Origin: Trichoplax adhaerens
Taxonomy: Eukaryota > Placozoa > Uniplacotomia > Trichoplacea > Trichoplacidae
Assembly (NCBI RefSeq): GCF_000150275.1
Contig: NW_002060943.1
Span: forward strand, 1,422,628-1,486,627
Length of the DNA stretch: 64,000 bases
Direction: 5' to 3'
In this document: in pieces, positions 10,939-24,100 of the stretch
How the letters are laid out: each line of letters starts with the position of its first letter
Position numbering within the stretch: the stretch's first letter is position 1
Program-made: the position numbers and the translations under genes
The notes under the pieces: generated by a model
What the model was told of the DNA's origin: nothing
Seen by the model: the letters and a program-made list of their open reading frames with translations, nothing else
Database searches by the model: none

Positions 10939-13900
10939 ATGTCGGAACAGCGAAAGATTCAGGTAAGACTAGTCAATGAGGTATTTGCTGATTGTCATGT
11001 TGCTTTATGATCTGACGAAAATTACCTTATCCGTAATGCCATATTTTGTTGGATGGCTAAAGGGTTGATATCTGAGGCACAAATAGTCATGGTAGTGATT
11101 GTAATATGTATAAATTTAGTTTCAAGTTTCAAGTTGCACTTCGACCATTGACATTACGATACATTCAAATTGCTGTTTAGAAGATAGCGTTTTGATGGGT
11201 CATTACGCTTCATTGTTGACATCAGTTCTCTTCGTGTCTGCTGGCAGCCCCTTTGCTGTTCGTTTTTGAAAGAGCATCTCCCTTATGTTTATATTTCCTT
11301 GTATATCCGTTTCACTAATGTACTTCAATAGTAACGATGGAATGAGTTGTTTTCTTATTGCAATATGCACACTATTCTTTCTATTCTGGCTGTTTTGTTC
11401 CATCCTTTAATCCTTGATCACGTACTTGTGAACACCACTTTTCTATTTCAATTCATCAAAGTTAGATCTACATGATTGATTCATTACGTCTGTGCATTTT
11501 AACACAATTTCATGGAATTAATCGGTTAGATACGCTCGCTGCCTGACTCTCTGTCAACCGATCGGTTTGAATGAATATTTAAAACATAGTTGGGTGCTTA
11601 GCGGATGTAACCAAATCATGACGGTTTCCAATGCTTGGTTTTAGTGACTGAAATCGACCATGTGCTATACTGTAACTCTAACGCACCTTGTCACTGTTGG
11701 TACTTTAAAATGGTTGCATTGCAATGGATGAATTTTTACAACTAATTTTTGTTTTAAAATGTAGTCGATTGAAGCAGTGACGTTTACCCAACGTTTGGGT
11801 AAGCGTTCTTGTTAGTGTGCGTTACAGTACTGTAAGCAGGGGCAATCACAGTTTAACCGTACTGGCCAGTAAACTGTTTATGGTATGTCGGGGATTGCTA
11901 ACATGTTGGCTAAATACAGTAGTAGTTCGCTTCAACAAGTTTTGGTAAATTACATTGGGAACAATTGGGAAAGACCCTTCTACTCTTTAACGAGAATAGG
12001 ATCTGGACAACTGGATAGCGTCCTGTGAATAGTTTATTCTAGCGGCCGGTTGAAAGGGAAACTTTACTTAATCGCGCTACCTATGTACAAATTACGACTC
12101 TCGGCACTGTATAATGCGTTGTACTGTAATCCAATGCCATCATACTACTACATGCGGTGGGATGTTGACTTTGATTCGATCATTTTGGAAGTATTGTTAG
12201 CCAGTTAGCGTAGAAGCAAAATGAATAGAGTTAATGATAAGAGGCTAGTTAGTATACGCTCGTATACAGTCATAAGAATGAGTTATTCAGCGCGAATTTC
12301 TGAAAAAAGGAATGATGGATGAATTGGTGAATCGTTGGATGAACGACTGTTGACGCTGCCTCCGTGGACTCTAGATTTCACTATGCTATACTATAGATTG
12401 GCATTAAGAGACACATACATTGAAATGGGTTAGTCTTCCATGTGATCTTTTAGTGTATTACCCTCTCTCTCTCTCTCTCACTGTCAGTATCTCCTATAGT
12501 ATACATCAACGTGGCTGTCTATTTCAATTTTTGTTGGATTTTATTTTATAGCATCAAATCACAATTCTTCCAACACAATCTGAGTTCAGTGTGCTCAAGC
12601 GCGGTAGTGTTTGAAAACTTGAGCATATTTTTCGCAAACGCCTAGACGATGTAGCCTATATACTATCCAGTGTAGACTGTATGCGTTGTTATGCTTCCAG
12701 TACGACCGTGTAATATGCAACAGCGACAGTAGGATGGCAGTACTTTCCAGTAGTACTGTACTGTACAGTATACTACTATGTATGGTTGTCAGCTAGAACA
12801 CTTTTCTCCTTCGCTATCTTTCTGCACGGACTCGTCCAGTCGTCCTATACAGTGTCCAGTACTACAGCAAGGTGTTTGGAAGCTTTAAATTAAAAGCCAG
12901 TGTTGTACGGTACTGTATAAAATAAAGTTGCTTTTCTGCTTTGGCCACGCCTACCGAATTCAATGACCTTTACTACCGTGCAATGTCATTGAAGGTACTG
13001 TACACTGTAAGTACAGTATGGGTTACAGTCCTAACGAGAACATCAAGTACTGTACAGTACACTGAGTACACTACCGTGCAATGTCATTGAAGGTGCTGTA
13101 CACTGTAGGTATAGTGTGGGTTACAGTCCTAACGAAAACATCAAGTACAGTACTGTACTGTACAGTACACTGAGTACAGTACCGTGCAATGTCTTTGAAG
13201 GTGCTGTACTGTACACTGTAGGTACAGTATGGGTTACAGTCCTAACGAGAACATCACTACCGTGCAATGTCATTGAAGGTACTGTACACTGTAGGTACAG
13301 TATGGGTTACAGTCCTAACGAGAACATCAAGTACTGTACACTGAGTTCAGTATGCAGCAAAACTCAGTTCAACTGTACTGTTCTCTCTGAACGCTATTTC
13401 GTCATGACAGTCGAGTGTGTGTGTGTGTCAAGTGAAACTGTTTGTCAACACGCTCGTATACGTGTCACTTCGTTTCGACCGACTCCCATGTGGGTCGAAA
13501 CGTTTACTGTCTGCGTTGTCCGCAATTTCTGATTGGTTCAAAATTCAAAACGTCTCTCCTCCATGATAGACAGTATAAATGCGATGCTGACTACGCTATA
13601 CCTCATATAGAGCCTTGATAGGCACAAGCAATCAGAATGTAATAAACTGGCTGCGTCACTAGATTAGAGGTCACACCACTAAATAACATGATGGGGTATA
13701 ATACTGATCATACCAAGTTAGACGACAAGAGGCTCAGTCTAATTGGCATAGATAATCTACGATATCATACTTAGTCAATGTCATCCATTAATCTGGGCTA
13801 TCTAGTTTTGATGCTACTGCAATGCTTAACTTAATAGCGAAACTCTGAAATCACATGACTGATAGAGGCAATGCTAATCAAAATTCATCAACGTGATGAT

Positions 13901-16900
13901 GGTAAAGATGCGACTAGATGGGAAAGCCTTCTAAAATAGGCTCTGAAATCACACTGCTGATACATGCATGGTAAAGATACGACTAGATGGGAAAGCCTTC
14001 TAAAATAGGCTCTGAAATCACATTGCTGATACATGCAATGCTAATCAAAATTCATCAACCTGATGATGGTAAAGATACGACTAGATGGGAAAGCCTTCTA
14101 AAATAGGCTCTGAAATCACATTGCTGATACATGCAATGCTAATCAAAATTCATCAACCTGATGATGGTAAAGATACGACTAGATGGGAAAGCCTTCTAAA
14201 ATAGGCTCTGAAATAGACCTGACAGTCTGAAATCACATGACTGATGCATGCAATGCTAATCAAAATTCATCAACGTTATGATGGTAAAGATGCGACTAGA
14301 TAGGAAAACCTTCTAAAATAGGCTACAGTAGAGATTAGCAGGTAGACTTTCGTACGTTTAAGCTACAGTTTACTGCAAATTTCTTGATTGATTGTATTCC
14401 ATTGCTACTATGTTATTTGATGTCATCATTATCTTGACATATCGTTTAATTCCTACTATAATCTGTTTAATATCATGTCGACGTCAGGAAATTGTATATG
14501 GGATACTTGTATGTGTACGAACACTGACTAGTTTTGAAACACCAAATTTGAGGGGGTTGATGTTATTTAGGTACATTTTTGGCAAGTACCTTACAATATC
14601 GTGTTCTGTCTTTTCTAAGAATGGTTTCAAACTTGTAAATTATGTTAACGGATATTTTGTTAATGATACCATGAGTTACTCATTCAATTCTTGTGATTAT
14701 TGTTACAGTTTGGAGTTCGCGGTAAAACATCAACGGGTATTTTTACACCTGCGGATAATTTCAGCAGTACAGCTCCACGACAAACTCACCCTTTACCGTA
14801 TGATGTGCCATCGTCAGCGATACGGCCCATCGAAAATGTTTCACGTCCACAAGGAAGCATGCCGTCGGTGGATGTTGGCAGCAGTGGCGGACTTAAAACA
14901 AGCAAACCGATTTACCATAATCAAGCGACACATTTACTTCATCCATTAAATGTAGTTTCAGCAGAAGGAGATCCTACTTCTGGTAGTTCAAGTCATATGC
15001 ACAAACCAAATCGTACAAAATCTTCAGTAGCTCAAGCTATAACAAAGCCACAGTTTATATCTAGAACGCGTCGATCGGATTCCATCAAGGAGGCGTCTAC
15101 CATAACATCACTACCATACAGCGAGAGTATGTTCATTATTAAAAATAGACCACTTAATTTATCAATACTAAAAGTGCATTACATGGAAATTCTTTAAAAT
15201 GCATTCAGCTGCTGTATAGTAGTAAAGTAATTGATATAATTCAGGTCTTACAATCTTAGTTCATGGTAATCCTTCGTTACAATAGAGCTACAATTTTAAT
15301 TAGCGATATCTAATTCTATGACAGGGCCAGAAATAAATGCAGCTGCGAAAGAAAGTCCTAAATTTGAACCTAAATCTGTGTCAAAAATCTTCAAAGAGAA
15401 TAAAAGAAATATTGCCTTTACCAACATCATCAAGACTGAAAGCAAGTCTGATAGTCCATCAGCTTTTCGAGCCGTTGCTGACAATCAATCGAAAGTCAAG
15501 GCTGATTCTAGAGCAGATTCCAGCTCAGACGACAGTGAACGTGAACTTCAGATTGTTGAAGAAGTAACCGATAATCAAGTTCAAAGTGTTCAAGTAAAGG
15601 AAGAAGAAGTATCTAAGTCGACTGCTATTAGAATTCCGCCGTCCAGTGCAGTACGTACTAATAGAAATTCTAGTGAAGTCAGACTAGAACCGATAAAGCA
15701 CTCGATATCTGCTATATCAGCAACTAATATTGGAGATACGCAAAACGTTAATAATAGCCCAGAGGTATCCGCTAATTCATTGTCAAGTAAATTTAGGGGT
15801 ACAACATCTAATGCTACTCTGCATGATAATAATAACCAAAATTCCTTAAGTACGAAAATGTCTACCTCTCATGTACCCCATTCCGTTCAGAACGTTATAA
15901 CTTCAAATTCTGCATTTACTGCTGCTGGTAAGTCAAAAGTTCATATGCATTATAATTAATAGTACTTCAAGATACTTACTAAGTTATTGTCAATTAGGAG
16001 CTCAATCTGCGTACCTATCTCGAACTGTGTCAAATTCAACAACAGTATGTATCGTTTGTAGTATAGCATTATAATGTAGAATGAAAACGAAAACGCCATA
16101 AACATTATTATCTCAATTCTTACTCTTCTTATCAGCGGTCAAGCGATCGCAATGATAGTGCTTTAGTAATATCTGGATCTCAAAGTAGATCTGAAAATGA
16201 AAATGCTGCCGCTACTTCTCCAATCGAGCGCGGGTAAGATCATAGCTTTGATACAAATAGCACTAATGAAAACTTCTACAGTAATTCTATCTATATAGAT
16301 ATATATTTTGTATACTAATATTAAATTATATGTATTATTTTTGAACGTTAAAACAGAAACCTCCAGGCTAGTGGTAATCAAGGGACCGGGACGACTTTAT
16401 ATCTGCAAGGATCTCCAATCTCAGGTACTATCGTGACTTGAAATGGATATAGGTATATAATTATCTATACTAATTTGATGTTGTTGTCGTGATCGATAGC
16501 TTTGCGCTATCCTGGCGCAAATATCGTACCTCCAGGATATCATTTAAATTCTAGTGGAGCGTATCCAACTGTACCAGGTACAACGTCACAAACGATTCCG
16601 TCGGCACCTCATATCGCTCCAGGCATGAACAATCTTGTTTTAGTAGATCGCAGAAACATTCCAGTCATTGCTGTTACCCTACCGCAAACAACTGATACTG
16701 CTATTACAGGTACTATATTCTAGCTAATTTTTTTTATTTTGATAGTATCGTCTAATTATGAGTGTATTATAACGTATTTCTTTCTGTGTTGTATTGAAGG
16801 TCCTAAAGTCACCGTCTCTACTCTTTCATTTCAACCATCGATAACATCTGCAGCTGCAACTAGTACAGCCGTTAGTCCTTATGAAACGGAAGCTACTGCA

Positions 16901-18705
16901 GTTACTGGTGTCTCTCCGGTCGAATCACCTCAGACGATTCGTCAACCGAATTTAGTTACTAATAGTTCTGTTTGTCCCTCTAGACCAAGCATTCTAAGGA
17001 AACGCTGTTCAGATGGGTCAGTTTTGATAAGTAGCTCTAATACTAGCGGTTTGCAATCTAGTTTACAATTTTAAGTTTCTTTCAGTTTTCTTCTAAAAAA
17101 TATATGCTAATGCATTTCTGTTTGAATATCCATACTTTAATAGAAGCAGAAAAACCACCCCTACGAAAGAATTAAGTACAGTAATATCTTCTAATTCAGA
17201 TGCCCCTACCAGTAATACCTTACCATCCAGGTAAGCTGTAATGTTTTGTCTCTTACGATGATAGTTCATGTTCAATATTTCTCTGATAATTTAGTCCTGT
17301 AGGCTAATATACGCTCTTGTAAATAATATCTAAACAGAGCAACAGCTTGCGCTGTTAATCCAGCATCCGTAATAGTATCGAGTGAAAAAAGTGCTAAATC
17401 GAATGTATCAGAAGTTGCAGAAGTTCAGACAATTACACCTAGAAAGAAACCAAGAAAACAAGCAGTGTAAGCATATCACACATATATTTCATTACGTACA
17501 GCTTAAAATAAATAGCTATCATCAATTGACGGTATATTTTCAGGGTGCCAACTGAAGACAAATATGCTAGCAATTTACCTTCCGATAGCAGCGATTCTTC
17601 GGAAACTGATATTGGTGAAGAAATAACGGACCTAAACGATGATACAAGTGTGGCTGCTGCTATTGTCCAAACTGAGACTCCGCAAATTCAAAAAAGCGAC
17701 AAACCTCGTCTCGGTATTTTATACTTATTCCTAGCATAAAGTACATGCATCGTTAACAATTTACAAATTTTTACATGTAACGAAAATTCAGATATACTGT
17801 ACAAGAGAACAAAAATCTAAAAATTCTTTAATTGAAATTATAGAGTACGAACAGCTAGTGATGCTAAGAAATAAGAAGAGAACGCCCATCTTGAATAGCT
17901 TTAAGTGTAATAGTAAAGCTGCTCATAACCATTTCCAAAGATATTCGGATGTCAAACGACGAGGTACATTCGCATACTAATAGTATATCTGTAAATGCAA
18001 AATTTATTTCCTTAGGTAGTAATCTACTTTAACGTACTATAATATAATCAATTTATGTTCTAATTATTTATAGACGAAAAACATACCAACTTATCTGAAA
18101 TTTGTAGCCAGCGCGACATTCTCCGAAGGCTTCATGGTTGGAAAGTTTTGTATCTTACAGCGCAGTTAGAGGATATGGTTAGATACGCCCACTTAGAATG
18201 CTTGCTAAACTGAAAGTATATTGATCACACTTTATGCGACTTTTAATTGCTTTTTAACTTATTTATGGATAGGCTAAAGTGGAGCAGAGCATTCACTCGA
18301 AAATATACCGCTTACAGGAATGTTTGTCAACATATCGACATGGACGTAACAGCAAAGGTGAAGATTTCTCGATGATGTACGAACTACTACAGGTTAGTTC
18401 AAATTAAACTATCTATCTCGTGAAAATTGAGGAAATATTTTAATGTAAAGTTATTCTGTATTGTATATATACTTATGTAAATTCTTATAAACAGGGTAAT
18501 ATACAGAGGTGTCGGTTAGTTATTGAACAAGTAGAAGAAGTAAAGACATCGATGCTTAAGGTATTAGATAGTGCTGTTGTCTTTGACGTGGAACATTTCC
18601 AGATAGTAATACTTTTTCGAATTGTAGATATTAGAACACGAAAATTTAGGTGTGGAATTACTGAAAAAGTACATGGAGAAACGACAAATGAAGAAGAAAG
18701 CTTAA
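10939..18705 (+). CDS. SAP130: Histone deacetylase complex subunit SAP130, 16 exons
   Basis: Nuclear scaffold subunit of the Sin3-HDAC corepressor. Exons: 10939-10962, 14709-15126, 15325-15927, 15998-16044, 16136-16233, 16357-16424, 16500-16709, 16800-17016, about 17150-17230 (start 17144, 17147 or 17150), 17338-17466, 17544-17713, 17844-17963, 18074-18177, 18273-18392, 18495-18570, 18635-18705. All phases agree, giving about 851 residues (human protein about 1,050). Family signatures: SRPSILRKR in exon 8, PRKKPRKQ in exon 10, then the conserved C-terminal domain with AAHNHFQRYSDVK (exon 12), LHGWKVLYLTAQLEDM (exon 13), GNIQRCRLVIEQ and SMLKVLD (exon 15), and a basic tail. The long middle is Ser/Thr/Pro-rich and probably disordered. 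Start MSEQRKIQ sits in a 24 nt exon with donor CAG/GTAAGA; the 3,746 bp intron 1 holds the repeat island. The first exon is the least certain part. Confidence 0.9.
12972..13350. repeat. Minisatellite, about 4 units of 77-110 bp, in SAP130 intron 1
   Basis: Units begin at about 12972, 13069, 13178 and 13255 with ACTACCGTGCAATGTCATTG and continue through GAAGGTACTGTACACTGTAGG, TACAGTATGGGTTACAGTCC and TAACGAGAACATCAAGTAC. Units differ mostly by length of the GTACTGTAC stretch at the junction. High identity points to recent amplification. Confidence 0.85.
13471..13502. repeat. Perfect 10 bp inverted repeat (hairpin)
   Basis: CGTTTCGACC at 13471-13480 and its exact complement GGTCGAAACG at 13493-13502, separated by 12 bases that hold a smaller CCCA/TGGG pair. 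It could fold as a cruciform or RNA stem. It lies directly before the CCAAT/TATA pair in SAP130 intron 1. Confidence 0.7.
13531..13580 (+). promoter_or_regulatory. Candidate internal promoter (CCAAT-type box plus TATA box)
   Basis: GATTGGTTCA (reverse CCAAT) at 13531-13540 and TATAAAT at 13574-13580 are about 40 bp apart, the classic spacing for a polymerase II core promoter. The pair is inside SAP130 intron 1, about 1.1 kb before exon 2. An AATAAA lies at about 13641, so it might drive an alternative SAP130 start or be part of a small repeat element. No coding exon is seen right after it. Confidence 0.25.
13845..14330. repeat. Minisatellite, five units of about 100 bp, in SAP130 intron 1
   Basis: Each unit contains TCTGAAATCACA, GCAATGCTAATCAAAATTCA, GATGATGGTAAAGATACGAC and GGGAAAGCCTTCTAAAATAG. 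Units start near 13845, 13941, 14009, 14110 and 14225. The second unit lacks about 35-45 bp in its middle and the last two are separated by a short spacer. Copies are nearly identical. Confidence 0.9.
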
Positions 18706-21191
18706 CGTTTTTAAATACAATTTTCTTACTCACGATTTTTGACCTCTTGTAATATATTCGGACATATCTTTGATAAAGTAACGTGCCAATGGTTACAATC
18801 TTTTCACATTTTTTAATTAACAATTTCTGCTAACCAAAGATATAAAGTTTTTCAATTGGATTGAATAACAGTACAGTTTCTACCGAATCTTTTATTCATA
18901 AAGATATTGCTCTATTTAGTTCATTGTACAGGGTAGCAACGTTATGTTAATAGCACATGATAGTACGTGTGTTCTATGATCAATAGTGATAGCCGATTTT
19001 TGCAATACTGAAACTTGCTAGTTATTAATATTCTATAGGCAATTATAGATATCGTTAGAATTGGAAAGAAATAATTTTAGTGAACAGATATTTTGGATAG
19101 ATGCATACATTGGTGTTTGCTTATCACTGAGCTGCACTTCACAACTATAGGATTTGCAATGATTACCTCGAGTGCGGGTAAAGTTTCAGTGTATCGTAAA
19201 TTGTAAATATGGTCTAGTATCATCCTGAAATCCCCATTTCCTATCATTCTGTATTAATCACAACTTCTGTAATAAATTACTGTGATAGAGCTATAATAAT
19301 GTATAGACTGTACAATATATCATAAAGTTAATCTTAATATCTTCTACTGTGAAAAGACATAACGCAAATTTAATAAACTCATTTTTTTGCCTTTCAAATG
19401 ACCGAATCGTACAAGCTTATGCTCAATTCTGTATAGACTATTGTTAGAGACTTTGTGTATCATGTTTTGTCGGCTTTCAGCATTTGCTCAAGAGTTGTAT
19501 GGACTAACAAACAACGATACTCAATAGTTATGTGGAACATTTCAAGATATCTACTAGCAGTTTCCAGTTAAATACTAGCATGGCGAACTTGTAGATTTGT
19601 ATGATTAAAACGTTCAAATAAACCCTGAACTCTAAGTGCAAGTTATTACAGCACTGAACTACAGTATTAAGAGATACAATACAGGGAGTTTATGTTGGAA
19701 ATAACTTACTAATCAAAGAATTTATAAATACTTTGCTAGGCGATGAACGAGTAATGTACATGTACGTCCTTCTAGCGTCTGTATAGCTGACTGTAGCTTG
19801 AAATCAGTGAAGGATAGCTTTGAAATGATTACCGCGAAGACATAAACATTGCTCGCTTTCTATATATGATATAATAGTACTGTACATGACTAGATTCCGT
19901 TTAAATAGCACACACTACTGTATAACAATTGATGAAGTTATACACTAGGTATCGTACATTGTAACAATGATGTTCATTCGTATGAAGGTTTTAAATTTTT
20001 CGTTATGAATCATCTATTGCAACCTCTTATAGTTGATCCCTCCAGTATTCATTCATATCTATGATTAGTTAATGATCAATTTACATAAATAAGACGCTAA
20101 AATTTCAGTTTTGAGTTCATACTATGCTCTCCTACAGTTGATATTTTTTTTATTAGGATTCATTAATAAAATTAAAGATAAATATATGGATCTTATCGAT
20201 TTGGTATTTCTTTTGGAGTCAACCTAAACTATTAACAACACAGCAGTAGTGATATTTCAAGAATTAAACTTTAGGTAAGAATATATATAGTAGATTAATT
20301 AACTAATTCTCAAAAATTCTCCAGTTCATCCGGTATTATGGCCGTATAAGAGTACATCAACGTATTGCAAGATATGTTTGTAGCAATGATGGGATACTTG
20401 CACTTCAATAAAGACCTCAATACTACCGTAAAAATTTTTACAAAAAAGATGCTTAGAAACCGTCATGGTAAAGCGGAGAAGATTCAACTTACTGAGATCG
20501 CTATAAATAATTCAAGAATGTAAAAGTTAAATTATTATCTCCAAATGCAAACTGGCTAAATTAAACTTAAAACAGTGTTATTGAATCAGACTTAATGATT
20601 TATCAATTTAATAACATGCATTCAAGTTAGCTAAAATGGTTCCATCACAAAAGTAAGACCGACACAGAAACAAATTATTGTTGCAATCAACGGTTTACAT
20701 TCACTTTATTGGAGATTATAATGGTTGTTAATCAACAATGCAACAAATTCTTGAATGTCTCAGGGGCTAGTAACAGCTAGAAATTGGTTTGTATATTATC
20801 ATTACTTGGCTATAGATTACCTATAACATAAACTACGTAAAATGTTAGATTGATCAACAAATCCCAATCACATAAATGTTGGTCTTCATGCTATGAATAC
20901 GGAAAGACTAATATCATTTCAGATACATTCTCCAAGCAAGGAAATAGAGATTGTATTCTGCTAAGATTAAGCTAATTCGATACTAAAAATTAAGATAACT
21001 ATAACGATAACTTATAATTAATCAAGATAAGTTAAAGGCCATCATCACTGGATTATCACATTTTAATTTACTTAGATTAGCTTTCATGATAGTTATGTTC
21101 ATAATGATTGGAATTGAGTTAAAGATTGCAGTATCCAATCCACTCGTCCGATGAGAGTTACGAATTAGTTACATATGTAATTATTTACTTG
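18706..21191. other. Non-coding, 3' flank of SAP130
   Basis: AT-rich stretch without a convincing gene. Two protein-like but unrecognised plus-strand frames are noted: 20374-20523 (49 codons from ATG, open from 20350, containing KIFTKKMLRNRHGKAEK) and an ATG-less frame at about 20638-20782 with three Cys. Both lengths are within chance expectation for this composition. Confidence 0.4.
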
Positions 21192-24100
21192 TTAGAAATC
21201 AGGTAGATCGCAATAGTGTGCACCTGCACAAAAGGAATAAGGACAAATTGATACACAGGCTGCATGGCTACTGCAGGGAGTATTCAGGAGTGTGTTACCA
21301 TCACAGGATTCCCTTTTCTGTTCGTAAATAAATTACAAATTGAAAAGAGAAAAATTAATATTTTGCCGTAGATTACAAATATATTATTAATATGCTTGTA
21401 TCTAAAAATAAACATGTCATGTACAAGTCGATTTTACCTCCTATCATCATTATTAACAAGTCATAGATAAAAATAGTTATATTTGAATAGATTTATTGTA
21501 TTTGATTATAGGAACTTCCTTTATTTGATTTAAGCTAAACTTTCGTTATGACGTAAATTTCCTATATCATATAACATGGATCATATCAATGACCTTTATA
21601 CTGTACCCATAGCATCATCCTAATACCCTATAGTAGAGTAAACTATCCGTAAGAACAGCGATTTTAGTTGTGGAGACAAATGTATGTTCAAAAATAGTAA
21701 AACCATTAAAAAGTAACGTCGATTGAGTATGATATAGAATTTCATTAGCTACTAGTTATTAAATTTTACAGTCATTAATCATCTATGAGCGGTTTACATA
21801 AATAGACCAAGTAATATTGGATCAGTATCCGTAATGATATAAAATTTTAGTCATACCCAGTAGCTTGCAATAATGGCTTTGGATATATTTAGAAATTGTG
21901 AGGTTGTTGTAATAGTCTAAGTTAGACGCTATTTCCAGTATAGATAATAGCATAGCGTAACAAATACTTTATAGAAAAGTATACTGTAATAATAACAGCG
22001 ATAGTACTAGTTTGAAATAATAATTATATCATAGCTACATGTCGATTTTTGTAGGCACTGATATTTAATTTCTACATTAGTGTACGTGGTAGTATCAGAA
22101 TTAGATTATGTATGCACGATGTCATTAAATATACGAATTCATTAGCGCTTCTTGCTATTGATTAAATATTAATGTTTAAATTGTACACCGCGATAGTATC
22201 AAATTGACTTTAATGAAAATACTGTAACTATATTTAAGTATAAATTGATAGCCAAAATACAGTAATATGATCTTATTTCCGCCAAAAATTCCTTAATTAA
22301 TAGCTTTAAGGATTGAATCGTTTATTGTGACTAATAATAAGATTCATTTATACCAGGAAATGAAATTTTTTTGCAAATAATGCATTAGTGAGTATTTTAG
22401 ACACATAATTTCCGCTTGTCAAGGGAATGACAACTTATGATAAAACTTCTTAATACTGCATGGTATGTTGTTGCTATCACTATAGTTCAGGACTAGTTTT
22501 AGAAAAATGATTAGTTCAGTACACCAGACTGTAGGAAATGTCTATTATTACAATAATTAAAAAGAATAGATAATGGTACTGCGTAATGAGTTATCTAACG
22601 CTAGTCACTATTTAAATGTTATATCTTACGCGCTTTTAATTTCAAATGGATCAACATACGTGCACATTTTATGATTGGCAATTAATTATTTCTATTCATA
22701 GCGAAGGGTGGTATTGTAATAACAAATTTAAATCAAGAGTAATTATAAGACACCATGTTGGACTTGATCCCTTACAACTAAATTATCAATTGAAGAATGC
22801 TAATTGATTTTCCATCTGCTATTTTTTTATAAGTCCAATTCGATCATCTCCTAATCAGTGCTAAATTATTCGGAATACTAATTGGTATCCCACTTAAGCT
22901 ATATATAATTCTATCTGACTGAAAAGTCGGCTGTAGCTTATCAACTCATTAATGAAAGCTAATTAAAATCTCAACTATAACATGTATCATATCTGCCTTA
23001 AAATAAACTATACGAGTATCACAGAAGATAGGTATAATATTGAGCAAGTACAGGTATCACGCAAGATATTACTTTAATAATAACAAGCTACTAGCTTTTT
23101 TTAAGATAATGTTATTCCTACGATAACGAATATTACTATGCTCTGATAGTCTACTTCTTAAAATCATGATTTACAATGTATAGCAAAATTTTATATTTAA
23201 TCAAAACCAGACATACTAGGCATATGATTAGCATCTACTAGTTCAGTAAGCTCAATAGAGTACTGGAGCAAAATAAAGCAATGCTACGAGCACAGAACAT
23301 TGCTATCAAAATACTATACAGTACTAGTACTCTATGTTTATCCTTATTCTGAATAAAATACAACACGAAAGATATTTATAGACTGCTGTGTGGTTATGAT
23401 AGCTTTGTATTTCCCCACCAAATATATTATTAAATGTAAAATATTGACCAAAATTTAGTAAGAATAGAATAATGATATTTACTCCGGAAGATTGCATACA
23501 GAATCAAATTATTCTGTTATTGCCATGTTATCAACTTTATACTGCTATGCTATGCTATAAAATCTTAGAAGACCGCATTGCATCAATATTAATTAGATAG
23601 GCTTTAGGTTCTACAAAGAATATATAGGGTCTTTTATAACAAATAATCAATAAACACGGCTGAAGAGAATTGGCGTAGAAAATAATTAATAAATAATAGT
23701 ATAAGTATCAACTAGTCGATACAACTGAAATAATAGCTCTGAAAAAATAGGAGAAAAGCTGGTCAAAGTTAATAAAGTACACTGAAAGTCCTCAAGCTAA
23801 TCTTGTACATCTAATGATTGAAATTGAAGGAATTATCTCGACATGCTTGGATAAAATAATAAAATATCTATTTACTCAAGTTGGTAATACATCACTGTGA
23901 TTAGATAGGCATACTAAAATAACCGGATACATAATGCAAAAACATTAAATTTTGAATGGCAATAGAAAATAAACCGTAAATCAATAACTTTTTTTATTTT
24001 GAGCGACAACTGAACGAGTAATAAGTTGATCATATTTATAATATGATAGACTACCATTTTAAACGCTGAATTAATTTCCCTATCTTATAATATTAATCTA

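Larger units (their letters stand above)
9735..13375. repeat. Island of TACTGTACAGTA-type palindromic short repeats
   Basis: Dense, irregular repetition of the overlapping self-complementary words GTACTGTAC, TACAGTA and TGTACA, at highest density at 9739-9850, 10577-10650, 10690-10730, 12735-12770 and 12985-13370. The segment is visibly richer in G+C than the flanks. It also contains simple repeats: an ATT run at 9808-9833, CT repeats at 12465-12479 and GT repeats at 13416-13428. It spans the upstream region and most of intron 1 of SAP130. The elements have no coding capacity; frames such as 13116-13532 are artefacts of the repetition. Confidence 0.8.

Noticed and set aside
13116-13532. 138-codon plus-strand frame with repeated GYSPNENIKY segments
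   Set aside because: It lies in the intron 1 minisatellite; the repeated residues come from the repeat unit, and its 3' part overlaps the inverted repeat. No start context or homology.
12972-14330. CRISPR-like array
   Set aside because: Units are long, adjacent and without unique spacers; these are minisatellites in an intron.
14392-14949. 185-codon plus frame before and over SAP130 exon 2
   Set aside because: Overlaps the conserved SAP130 exon in another frame and its upstream part is AT-rich intron; a shadow.
15296-15567. Minus 62-codon and plus 76-codon frames
   Set aside because: Both are shadows of SAP130 exon 3, whose phases and splice sites fit.
18552-18752. 66-codon frame at the SAP130 3' end
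   Set aside because: It is read-through of exon 15 past its donor; the spliced last exon at 18635-18705 fits the family instead.
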